A stretch of 64,000 nt of DNA from UTCFX2 sp002050125 (GTDB taxonomy: Bacteria > Chloroflexota > Anaerolineae > Anaerolineales > UBA4823), in the NCBI GenBank assembly GCA_027494035.1, contig JAOSJQ010000001.1:1860001-1924000 (forward strand), read 5' to 3'. Shown here in pieces: positions 7,458 to 15,573 of this stretch. The stretch's first letter is position 1; each line of letters starts with the position of its first letter. The notes under the pieces were generated by a model. That model did no database searches. It was not told the DNA's origin and saw only the letters and a program-made list of their open reading frames with translations. Made by a program: the position numbers and the translations under genes.

Positions 7458-10208
7458 TCAGTTCACTGAGGGCGAATCTCTCCAATACCGCAGCCAGGGC
7501 AAGACCTTATAATCTTTGCCGATCATCCCTTCGATCATTTTCTGAGCCTGGTCGGCTGTGAGTGGATTGGTGAAGAAATAACCCTGACCAAAATCGCAGC
7601 CCAGATCTCGCAGCCGCCGGAGCTGGGCAGGTTCTTCGATCCCCTCGGCAATCGTTTGGAATCCGATTTCATGCGCGAGGTTAATCAGCATGCGCGGGAT
7701 TTCGGTGTTTTGACCATCTTCCCTTATCTGGCGCACGAAATCGCCGTCGATTTTCAGCGCATTGATCGGCAGGTCTTTCAGGTAACGCAGGCTGGAATGA
7801 CCTTTTCCAAAATCATCGATCTGAACTCCGATTTCGGCTGCGTGCAGCTCTGCAATCGCCTGTGAGACCTCCTCGATGTTCAGCGCCACAATGCTCTCTG
7901 GGATTTCCAGCAACAGGTTTTTGGGGGGCAGGCTGGTTTTTTTGAGCACCTCGATCGCGGATTGAATAAAATCAGCGTGCATCAAGATGCTGTTTCCAAA
8001 GTTGACGCTGGCTTTCAAAGGCGGTTGGATGTCGTATGCGGTTTGCCAGGCTTGAATCTGCGAGCAGGTTACTTCCAAAACCCACCAGTCGATCGGCAGG
8101 ATTACCCCGGTTTCATGGGCAAGCGCGAGGAATTGGCTGGCAGCCAGCAGACCGCGCTGCGGGTGCTGCCAGTGAACCAGCGCCTCAAAGCCCGTGAGCG
8201 TGCCTTCCTGGAGAGAAATAATCGGCTGGTAATAGACTTTGAGCTGATCTTGCTCCAGGGCGCGTTGGATATCTGCCTCGAGAGCCAGGCGCTCCATAAT
8301 TTCCAGCCGCATCTGTGGATCAAATAACTGATAGGTTGATTGGCCGCGGCTTTTGGCAGCATACATGGCGATGTCAGCGTCGCGCAGTACGTCCTCGGGT
8401 CGATCGTATCCGAGCGTACTCAAGACGATCCCGATGCTGGTCGAGATAGAGATATTGTGCCGTCCGAGCTGGATCGGCGCTTTGAGAATACTGAGGATTT
8501 CCTGCGATTTCTCGACGGCGTCTGCGCTGGTGTGGATGCCGTCGAGCAAAATCACAAACTCGTCGCCGCCCAGCCGGGCAACCGTATCGGAACTCCGCAG
8601 CGCGCTTTTCAGCACCTGCGCTAACGAGATTAACAACTGGTCGCCGATGGGATGCCCAAGACTGTCGTTCACATCCTTGAACTGATCCAGGTCCAGAAAA
8701 AGCACTGCAAAGGTGTATTCGGGTTGGCGCTGAGCGCGTTGGATGGCTTTTTGCAGATGATCCAGGATCATCGCCCGGTTGGGCAGCCCGGTGAGCTTGT
8801 CGTGGAATGCATCGTGTAGCAGGCGCGCCTCAACCGCCTTGCGGTCGCTCGTGTCGGTCTGCGAACCGGCGAGGCGTTCGGTGTCGCCGTCTGGACCTGA
8901 GACTGCCGCGCCGCGTGACAGCGCCCAGCGATAGCTGCCGTTCTTATGCCGAATGCGATATTCTGTCTCCAGGTGGGGGATCTTACCGCTGGCGAGCGCG
9001 CCCAGCGCCTGCCGCAGAGCTGAAATATCATCCGGATGAACCCGGCTGAACCATTCGTTCGGATTCTCGCCAATTTCGCTGTCAGCGTATCCGAGCATCT
9101 CCTTCCAGCGCGGCGAGAGATAGATGGTGTTGCTTTTCAGGTTGAGGTCCCAGATCCCGTCGTTGGCGCCGCGGGCAGCTAGGGCGTAACGTTCTTCGCT
9201 TTTACGCAGAGCTTCCTCGGCGCGCTTGCGCTCCATGATCTCGTGACGAGCTTGCTGGTAAAGGTTGGCGTTTTCCAGAGCTACGGCGGCATAATCAGCC
9301 AGAGAAGCCATAAGCATCTCATCTTTCTGAGAAAACGGCTGGCGTTGATCGCGCTTATCTACAGAAAGCACGCCGAGAGGCCGCCCTTTAGCATATATCG
9401 GTACGTTCAGCAGGCTGTTCACGAGCAGCCCGGTGCCAACCTTAAGCGTCGGTTCGGAGTTGTCGGTGACTTTGCGCATTGGCTGACCGCTTGTCAGCAC
9501 TTCGCCCAGCAGTGAATCAGCGATGGGAATTTGCAGAGAGCTGACGATCTGCCCCTCGAGGTTTTTAGAAGCGCGCAGATACAAGTTTCCGCTGTTCTGG
9601 TCGAGCAAGGTCAGAAATCCTTCGTCTGCCTGGGTTAAAGCCACGCCCACTTCGACAATCCGGCGCAGCACCTCGTCCAGGTCGAGGGTTGAGGTGATGC
9701 TCTGACCGATTTTCGAGAAGGTGATCAGGCGGTTGACCTGGTCGTTTAATTCGGCAAGCAGTTGGGCTCTCTCAGCCCGCAAGCGTGATTCCTCCAGCGC
9801 CCGGCTGATCGCTTCAGCTAACCGATCTTCATCTACGGGTTTGATAAGATAATCCTGGACGCCGAGGCGGAACGCATCGATGGCGATCTGTTCGGAGCCA
9901 TGCGCAGTAAAAAGAATGGTTGGCACCGAGCCTCCGGTTTGGTGAAGCTGGCGTAGCAGATCGAGACCGGTGATGTCGGGCAGTTCCAGATCCAGCAGCA
10001 ATAAGGCAGGTTTTAAGTTATGAATCGCTACCAGCGCGGCGGCGCCATCGTAAGCCTGGGCGCTCTGGTAGCCAAGCGCCGGCAACAATTGGGTAGTCAG
10101 AAAATTGCCAAGTTGACGGTTATCGTCAACAACCAGGATTGTCTCGTTCTTTATTTTCCCCCGTGAAGGAGATGAGCCAGGATCAAATGCCTGTGATTCG
10201 ACTGTCAT
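7458..10208 (-). CDS. response regulator with GAF, PAS, GGDEF and EAL domains
   Basis: A 916-residue cytoplasmic c-di-GMP signalling protein. Order of domains: REC (about 20-140; phospho-acceptor Asp in LLLLDLELPD), GAF (about 165-320), PAS with PAC (about 340-465), GGDEF (about 480-640; intact RLGGDEF active site) and EAL (about 655-905; FEALVHW, and DDFGKGHSSL in place of the usual DDFGTGYSSL). Both catalytic motifs look intact, so it may make, degrade or switch between both. No partner kinase is adjacent. The gene stands alone behind its own promoter. Confidence 0.9.
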   Translation of the reverse strand: MTVESQAFDPGSSPSRGKIKNETILVVDDNRQLGNFLTTQLLPALGYQSAQAYDGAAALVAIHNLKPALLLLDLELPDITGLDLLRQLHQTGGSVPTILFTAHGSEQIAIDAFRLGVQDYLIKPVDEDRLAEAISRALEESRLRAERAQLLAELNDQVNRLITFSKIGQSITSTLDLDEVLRRIVEVGVALTQADEGFLTLLDQNSGNLYLRASKNLEGQIVSSLQIPIADSLLGEVLTSGQPMRKVTDNSEPTLKVGTGLLVNSLLNVPIYAKGRPLGVLSVDKRDQRQPFSQKDEMLMASLADYAAVALENANLYQQARHEIMERKRAEEALRKSEERYALAARGANDGIWDLNLKSNTIYLSPRWKEMLGYADSEIGENPNEWFSRVHPDDISALRQALGALASGKIPHLETEYRIRHKNGSYRWALSRGAAVSGPDGDTERLAGSQTDTSDRKAVEARLLHDAFHDKLTGLPNRAMILDHLQKAIQRAQRQPEYTFAVLFLDLDQFKDVNDSLGHPIGDQLLISLAQVLKSALRSSDTVARLGGDEFVILLDGIHTSADAVEKSQEILSILKAPIQLGRHNISISTSIGIVLSTLGYDRPEDVLRDADIAMYAAKSRGQSTYQLFDPQMRLEIMERLALEADIQRALEQDQLKVYYQPIISLQEGTLTGFEALVHWQHPQRGLLAASQFLALAHETGVILPIDWWVLEVTCSQIQAWQTAYDIQPPLKASVNFGNSILMHADFIQSAIEVLKKTSLPPKNLLLEIPESIVALNIEEVSQAIAELHAAEIGVQIDDFGKGHSSLRYLKDLPINALKIDGDFVRQIREDGQNTEIPRMLINLAHEIGFQTIAEGIEEPAQLRRLRDLGCDFGQGYFFTNPLTADQAQKMIEGMIGKDYKVLPWLRYWRDSPSVN

Positions 10209-10280
10209 GTATCCGGTTATTATCGCAATTCTATTTGTCCAAATCAGGGTTTCCGCAACGAAATATCGCGTTTCGGTTTT

Positions 10281-10309
10281 AGTATAGGCGATGCCGGTTC
10301 AAAAAGCAA
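10281..10309 (-). promoter_or_regulatory. promoter of the GGDEF-EAL gene
   Basis: Minus strand: TTGCTT (10304-10309) and TATACT (10281-10286) with a 17-base spacer. The predicted transcript has a leader of about 65 bases before the ATG at 10208. Confidence 0.5.
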
Positions 10310-10368
10310 TTGGAAAACGTTGTCTGAAAGGCAATTGTAAGTTATCGCGCGTTTTTTGTAAAAGGAGA

Positions 10369-11595
10369 TTACTCATAACGAAGCGCTTCAACCGGCTCGA
10401 GACTTGCCGCCCGATTTGCTGGATACAACCCGAAAAACAACCCGACTGCGGTCGAGAAAAGTGTGGCAAGCAAAACTGTGTCCAGCCCGATGGAAGGATG
10501 GATGGGGGTGTTCTGCGCTTCAGCAATCCTTTGGACGATCTGGGCAATCAACGCTCCTAGCCCGATGCCGATCAACCCGCCGAACATGCTCAGCAGCGAA
10601 GACTCGGTCAAGAATTGCACGAGGATGTCTGCCCGCCGGGCGCCGAGGGCTTTGCGCAGACCGATTTCACGGGTGCGCTCGGTTACCGACACCAGCATAA
10701 TGTTCATGATGCCGATGCCTCCCACCAGCAGCGAGATCGCGGCGATCCCGCCCAGAAAGATGGTGAGGACGCTTGTAATCGTGCGGGCAGTGTCCAGGAA
10801 ATCCTGTTGGGAGAGAATAGTGAAGTCATCCGCGCCGACTTTCGTGCGATGCCGGGCGCGCAAAATTTGCGCGATTTCTTCGCTGGCATCCGCGACGGCG
10901 TTGGCGTTCACAGCCTGGATCGCCAGCATGTCTACCTGGTCGCGCGTGGGACGGTGCAGCAGGCGGGTCTGGACGGTGGTAAGCGGCACAAGGATGCGGT
11001 CATCCTGATTGCCAAAGCCGGAACCGCCTTTTGATTCAAGTATCCCCAACACACGAAAGGGCTGACCTTCGATGTGCACGGTTGCCCCGACCAAGCCTTC
11101 GGATTGTCCAAAGAGCCGCTTGGCAACTTCGCTGCCGAGCAGGACAACCGAGGCGCGTTCAAGGAGGTGCTCCTCCCGGATGAACTCCCCTTCGCTGACG
11201 GTGAGGTTGCGGACCTGGCTGTAGATCGGGGTTACCCCTTCGAGGCTGGTCTTGGTGCTCTCGCCGCCAAAGGAGATTGACACACTTCCGTTCAGCACCG
11301 GCGCCACGCCTTCGATGGAGGGCGCCTGAAATGGGTCGGCAATGGCGTTGGCGTCTCCCAGGGTGATGGGTTTCGGATTCCGGACTTCTTCAGCGCCTCC
11401 CCGAAAAACGAATAGCAAGTTAGTCCCGATCCCCTGGATCGAGCCGGTGATGGTGTTTTCGGCGCCGCGCCCAATCGAAACAATCGAGATCACGGCTGCG
11501 ACGCCGATGACGATGCCGATGATCGTCAGACCAGAGCGCAGCTTATTGGTAGCCAGGCTTTCAAGCGCTTCGAGAATTGATTGAAAGAGGATCAT
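10369..11595 (-). CDS. ABC transporter permease, MacB/FtsX type
   Basis: A 408-residue inner-membrane permease. One N-terminal helix (LRSGLTIIGIVIGVAAVISIV) is followed by a large extracytoplasmic MacB_PCD-like domain of about 230 residues and three C-terminal helices (from about residue 275) with the FtsX signature GGIGIMNIMLVSVTERTREI. It overlaps the ATPase gene by 4 bases (ATGA type). With the ATPase and the adaptor it forms a MacAB-type tripartite unit. In a monoderm-like envelope without TolC, such systems export peptides, drugs or lipoproteins, or sense envelope stress. Confidence 0.9.
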   Translation of the reverse strand: MILFQSILEALESLATNKLRSGLTIIGIVIGVAAVISIVSIGRGAENTITGSIQGIGTNLLFVFRGGAEEVRNPKPITLGDANAIADPFQAPSIEGVAPVLNGSVSISFGGESTKTSLEGVTPIYSQVRNLTVSEGEFIREEHLLERASVVLLGSEVAKRLFGQSEGLVGATVHIEGQPFRVLGILESKGGSGFGNQDDRILVPLTTVQTRLLHRPTRDQVDMLAIQAVNANAVADASEEIAQILRARHRTKVGADDFTILSQQDFLDTARTITSVLTIFLGGIAAISLLVGGIGIMNIMLVSVTERTREIGLRKALGARRADILVQFLTESSLLSMFGGLIGIGLGALIAQIVQRIAEAQNTPIHPSIGLDTVLLATLFSTAVGLFFGLYPANRAASLEPVEALRYE

Positions 11596-12272
11596 TGGGA
11601 ATTTTCCACCAATCCATCCTTCAAATGAATGATCCGTTGGGTCCTCGCCGCCACTTCTGGATCATGTGTGACAATGATCAAGGTAGTGCCGCGCTCCTGG
11701 TTGAGGTTGAGCAGCAAATTCATGATCTCTTCGCCGGATTTGCTGTCCAGGTTTCCGGTCGGCTCGTCAGCCAGGATAATTGCCGGATCGTTGACCAGCG
11801 CCCGCGCGATGGCGACGCGCTGCTGCTGACCGCCGGAGAGCTCGTTGGGGCGGTGGTGGATGCGGTCGCCCAGTCCAACTGCTTCGAGGGCAGCCTTTGC
11901 ACGCTGTTTGCGGTCGTGCTGGACGCCGGCGTAGCGCATCGGGAGTTCGACATTGGTTAAAGAGCTGGCTCTGGACAACAAGTTGAAACTCTGAAAGACA
12001 AAACCGACCTTGCGGTTTCGAATAGAAGCGAGCTGATCGTCTTTCATGCGGGCGGTGGCTTCGCCATCCAGGATGTATTCGCCGCTGGTGGGACGATCCA
12101 GGCAGCCGATGATATTCATTAATGTCGATTTTCCCGAGCCGGAGGGCCCCATGATCGCGATGATCTCCCCCGCAGCAATCTGGAGGTTCACGCCGCGCAG
12201 GGCATGGACTTCCACCTCGCCCATCTGATAAATCTTTTTAAGGTCTTTCCCTTCGATTACGCTGGGGCTCAT
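11592..12272 (-). CDS. ABC transporter ATP-binding protein, MacB/LolD type
   Basis: A 226-residue ATPase with Walker A GPSGSGKST, Q-loop FVFQSFNLL, signature LSGGQQQRVAIAR, Walker B ILADEPTGNLD and H-loop VTHDPE. It powers the permease encoded directly downstream. It overlaps the adaptor gene upstream by 4 bases and the permease downstream by 4 bases, so translation of the three is probably coupled. Confidence 0.94.
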   Translation of the reverse strand: MSPSVIEGKDLKKIYQMGEVEVHALRGVNLQIAAGEIIAIMGPSGSGKSTLMNIIGCLDRPTSGEYILDGEATARMKDDQLASIRNRKVGFVFQSFNLLSRASSLTNVELPMRYAGVQHDRKQRAKAALEAVGLGDRIHHRPNELSGGQQQRVAIARALVNDPAIILADEPTGNLDSKSGEEIMNLLLNLNQERGTTLIIVTHDPEVAARTQRIIHLKDGLVENSQ

Positions 12273-13638
12273 TGCCCGCTGCCCCTGATAAATGGATGCG
12301 GATTGCCCGGGTCGAACTCAACCGACGGGTTGAGGATGATGACATCGCCGGCTTTCAAATCGCCTTTTAGCATCTGGCTTTCGACCTCAGATGAGGCGCC
12401 CAACTCCACATTAACCGGGACAATCTGATTGCCTCGCAGCAGAAAGACCACCTGATGCCCCTCCCGGAAACGCACCGCCCGGTTGGGCACCAGCAGTATA
12501 TCCTCCAACTCGTTGACGATGATATTTACTGCAGCCGTCATGCCCGGTTTAACTTGTTCGTCCGGGTCGGTCAGCTCTACCGTCACGGTGAAATCAACCA
12601 CGCCTTGATTAGCGGTTCCAACCCGGTCTACCGCGATCACTTTCCCGTGATACTCGTTTCCGCGGATCGCGTCAAAAGTCGCTGAGACATCCTGACCGAT
12701 TTGGATCTGGTTAATATCGATCTCAGATACCGCGAGGTCGATTAACAGCGAACTCAAATCATCCATGCGAAACGCTTCCACGCCGGCTGCGACCTGATCG
12801 CCGACCTGGGAAACCGCAGAGGTGATCACTCCGGCGAAGGGCGCTTCGATCCAAGCCTGGCTTAAAGTAGCGTTTGCGGCATCAATGCGTGCTTCGGCAG
12901 CGGCGATCTCGCCTGCGGATGGACCGTCTTTCCAGCGCTCGTAGTCCTGGCGCGCTTTTTCCAGGTTGGCTCGGGCGACTTCGAGCGCGTAAACATAATC
13001 AAGCCGTTTGACTGCCACGTTGAAATCTGCCTGGGCGAAATCCAGCTTTTCTTTGAGGTCCTTGCGGGTTGAATCGGAAGAAGGGTAGAACTTGTACGGC
13101 TCGAATGCCTGGCGAGCCGTTTCCAGGCGGTCTTGCATCACATCGAAAGCCTCGATTGGCTCCAGCCTGGCTTGCTCATCCGGGGACGCTGAAATTGTCA
13201 AGCTGGTATTGCGCGTTCTTCACGCTGTTGGCGTAAGTCGAGATGGATTGCAGCGCCTGGACTTTGGCGTTTTCGGCGTTGGTGTACAAATCGCCCAATG
13301 TTCGCTGGGCGCTTTCCAGGTCGGCGCGCCAGGATCACGTTTTGTGGGAGCGAAGTCTGCGATAACTCCGCCAGGCGTTCTCCCGCTGGCGCCTGGTCGC
13401 CAACCGCGAAGTTGACGGCTTCCACTGTGCCGGAGGATTTCCAGGTCAGGATGACGCTCTGTCTGGAGCGCACCAGCCCGGTTGCTCCGATTGAGGCAGT
13501 AAGCGAACCACGTTGTGCGACGGTGGTTTGGAAGTTCGCGGAAGCGGATGCCTGCCGCTGTCCCTGCCAGAGGTAATAAGCGTAGCCGGCAGCCCCTAGC
13601 GCTACGATAACAATGATCACATACAAAAATTTCCTCAT
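12269..13638 (-). pseudogene. MacA/HlyD-type membrane-fusion adaptor, two frameshifts
   Basis: The start is ATG 13638 (AGAGG 6 bases upstream), giving MRKFLYVIIVIVALGAAGYAYYLW, one membrane anchor. A biotinyl-lipoyl half-motif (SIGATGLVRSRQSVILTWKS) follows, then a coiled-coil hairpin, a second lipoyl half (APFAGVITSAVSQVGDQV) and beta-barrel domains. The frame breaks near 13325 (around NVILAR) and again near 13188. The third frame between the breaks reads DLESAQRTLGDLYTNAENAK, plainly coiled coil of the same protein. Because coding quality is high on all three segments, I favour sequence error over true inactivation. Confidence 0.75.
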
Positions 13639-13828
13639 ACCATTCCTCTGAAAATGCAATTATGACAGCAACTGATTGTACACTACTCTCAGACAGGATG
13701 GATTATCTTGAAGATATGAGATTTGTAAGAAATGGATTAAAACCATTTGCTTGCCGGTGAGTCTGACTGAAAAAGGGAAAGTCTCCGCAGAAGGGTTTTA
13801 GCGCAAAGCGATGATTGCTCAGGTCAAA

Positions 13829-13846
13829 TTGTGACAACCGTCACAA
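13829..13846. promoter_or_regulatory. CRP/FNR-type operator upstream of the gltD-like gene
   Basis: A perfect 18-bp palindrome with 7-bp arms, TTGTGAC and GTCACAA, around AACC. It matches the CRP consensus TGTGA-N6-TCACA exactly. A -10-like TATTAT lies at 13890-13895, which puts the palindrome centre about 64 bases before the expected transcription start, close to the classic class I activator position. The -35 region is poor, as expected for an activated promoter. The site lies in the divergent spacer between the exporter operon and the oxidoreductase gene, so it could serve either. Confidence 0.6.
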
Positions 13847-13941
13847 AAATTTATGACATCTGAAACTGAAATAAAACCACTTTTACCGGTATTATCTACT
13901 CTGAAGCCAAAGTGTTGTTAATTGAATTTGGAGGTAAAACA

Positions 13942-15381
13942 ATGAGGGCAGTTCCCGGTGATTTCCTGGCAATCGATCGTAAGTCACGCGCCCGTGTGCT
14001 TTCGATGGACATTTCGAATCGTCCGGTGGACGAACGCGTCTGCGATTTTGAGGACGTGGTCATTCCGCTCGATCCCGAAACAGCCATGTTTGAAGCTTCA
14101 AGATGTATACAATGTCCCGATCCGGCGCCGTGCGTGCAGGCTTGTCCGGCGCATAACGATATCCCTTCCGCAATGTGGTTGATCGAACATGGGCAATTTT
14201 TAGAGGCGGCTCAGCTTTACCGCCAGACCAGTTCGCTGCCCGAAATCTGCGGGCGGGTTTGCCCTCACGAACAGCTCTGTCAGGGCTCCTGCACGCGCAT
14301 CAAATCGACCTCTCCGGTGCTGACCGGCGCTCTCGAAGCTTTTGTAACAGATTACGAACGCATGCATTACGGCAGCGTTGATATTCCAGTTGGACAGCCG
14401 ACCGGGAAGAAGGTGGCGATCGTAGGTTCGGGTCCAGCGGGCATGGCGTGCGCCGAGCAGCTCGTTCAGCAGGGGCACCAGGTGGCGGTCTTTGAAATGA
14501 GGCCCGCGGCCGGCGGTCTGTTGACTTATGGTATCCCGAGCTTCAAGCTGCCGAACCAGGTTGTCGACAGCCGTTTGCTGGACCTGGAGCGGGCGGGCGT
14601 TGAATTTGTAAATGACATCTGCATTGGTAAAGACAAAACAATCGATGACCTGTTCGACGCCGGTTATCAAGCTGTTTTCGTGGGGGTGGGCGCCGAGATC
14701 GATGCTCCGATGGAAGTTCCCGGTGAGGACCTGCCGGGCGTGTACAAGGCGACCGACTTCTTGATGCGCGGCAATGTCGCGCCGGATATCCTGCCGGATG
14801 CGCTGCGCGGAAAACCGATCGTCGGGCGCAAAGTCGCTGTGATTGGCGGCGGCGATACGGCTTCCGATTGTTTGCGAACCGCGTTACGCCTGGGGGCTGA
14901 GGAAGTGGTCTGCCTTTACCGCCGCACCGAGAAAGAGATGCCCGGCGGGCGTCACGACCGCGAACTCGCCAGGGAGGAAGGGGCGGAATATCAGTTCCTG
15001 ACTCAGCCGGTGCGGTTTATCGCTGGCGAAGACGGGCGGCTGGCTCAAATCGAGTGCATCCGCATGGAGCTGGGCGAACCGGACGCCAAGGGGCGCCGCC
15101 GTCCCGTTCCGGTGGAAGGCTCGAACTTCATCGTCGAGGCGGACTGCGCAGTGCTGGCGCTGGGCTACTGGCCCGATACGACCATCGGCGACAGTACCCC
15201 AGACCTTAAGACCCACAAATACGGCTTGATTATCGTTGACCCCGATACCGGCGCGACTTCGCGGCCCGGCGTATACGCTGGCGGCGACGGCGTAACAGGA
15301 CCGGACCTGGTCGTTACGGCAATGGTGGCAGGTCGCAAGGCGGCTGAGGCAATGGACGATTATCTGCAGGGGTTGGATTAA
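13942..15381 (+). CDS. gltD: NADPH-dependent glutamate synthase small subunit-like oxidoreductase
   Basis: A 479-residue FAD/NAD(P)H oxidoreductase. N-terminal cysteine clusters CIQCPDPAPCVQAC and CGRVCPHEQLCQGSC bind two [4Fe-4S] clusters. They are followed by an FAD Rossmann motif (AIVGSGPAGMACAE) and an NADPH Rossmann motif (VAVIGGGDTASDC). GltD passes electrons from NADPH to the GltB subunit; similar proteins (NfnB, SudA) work without it. No gltB is next to it, so the partner is unknown. GGAGG 8 bases upstream fixes the start at 13942. A CRP-type palindrome lies 96 bases upstream of the start codon. Confidence 0.83.
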   Translation: MRAVPGDFLAIDRKSRARVLSMDISNRPVDERVCDFEDVVIPLDPETAMFEASRCIQCPDPAPCVQACPAHNDIPSAMWLIEHGQFLEAAQLYRQTSSLPEICGRVCPHEQLCQGSCTRIKSTSPVLTGALEAFVTDYERMHYGSVDIPVGQPTGKKVAIVGSGPAGMACAEQLVQQGHQVAVFEMRPAAGGLLTYGIPSFKLPNQVVDSRLLDLERAGVEFVNDICIGKDKTIDDLFDAGYQAVFVGVGAEIDAPMEVPGEDLPGVYKATDFLMRGNVAPDILPDALRGKPIVGRKVAVIGGGDTASDCLRTALRLGAEEVVCLYRRTEKEMPGGRHDRELAREEGAEYQFLTQPVRFIAGEDGRLAQIECIRMELGEPDAKGRRRPVPVEGSNFIVEADCAVLALGYWPDTTIGDSTPDLKTHKYGLIIVDPDTGATSRPGVYAGGDGVTGPDLVVTAMVAGRKAAEAMDDYLQGLD

Positions 15382-15423
15382 GCCGCGCGCAGCGATAATT
15401 TCAACGGCATTTGCGGTATAATC

Positions 15424-15460
15424 AACGGGTTGCGTGCCTGGGGAGCAGCAACCCGTTTTT
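15424..15460 (+). terminator. rho-independent terminator after the gltD-like gene
   Basis: A 10-bp stem pairs AACGGGTTGC (15424-15433) with GCAACCCGTT (15448-15457) and runs into a T-run. It separates this gene from gyrA. Confidence 0.85.
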
Positions 15461-15573
15461 CATCTATATATAATAAGCTTATACAGGCGGTTCCTGGACT
15501 TTGCTTGATTTTGGGCTTGCGGTCTTCAGGAGCCAGCTTTTTGTCTGGATCTCAATAACTCAAGGAACACCAA

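Noticed and set aside
15464..15480. TATATAATAAGCTTATA as a gyrA promoter
   Set aside because: A -10 hexamer is present but the -35 position falls inside the preceding terminator hairpin with no match. Support is too weak to list.
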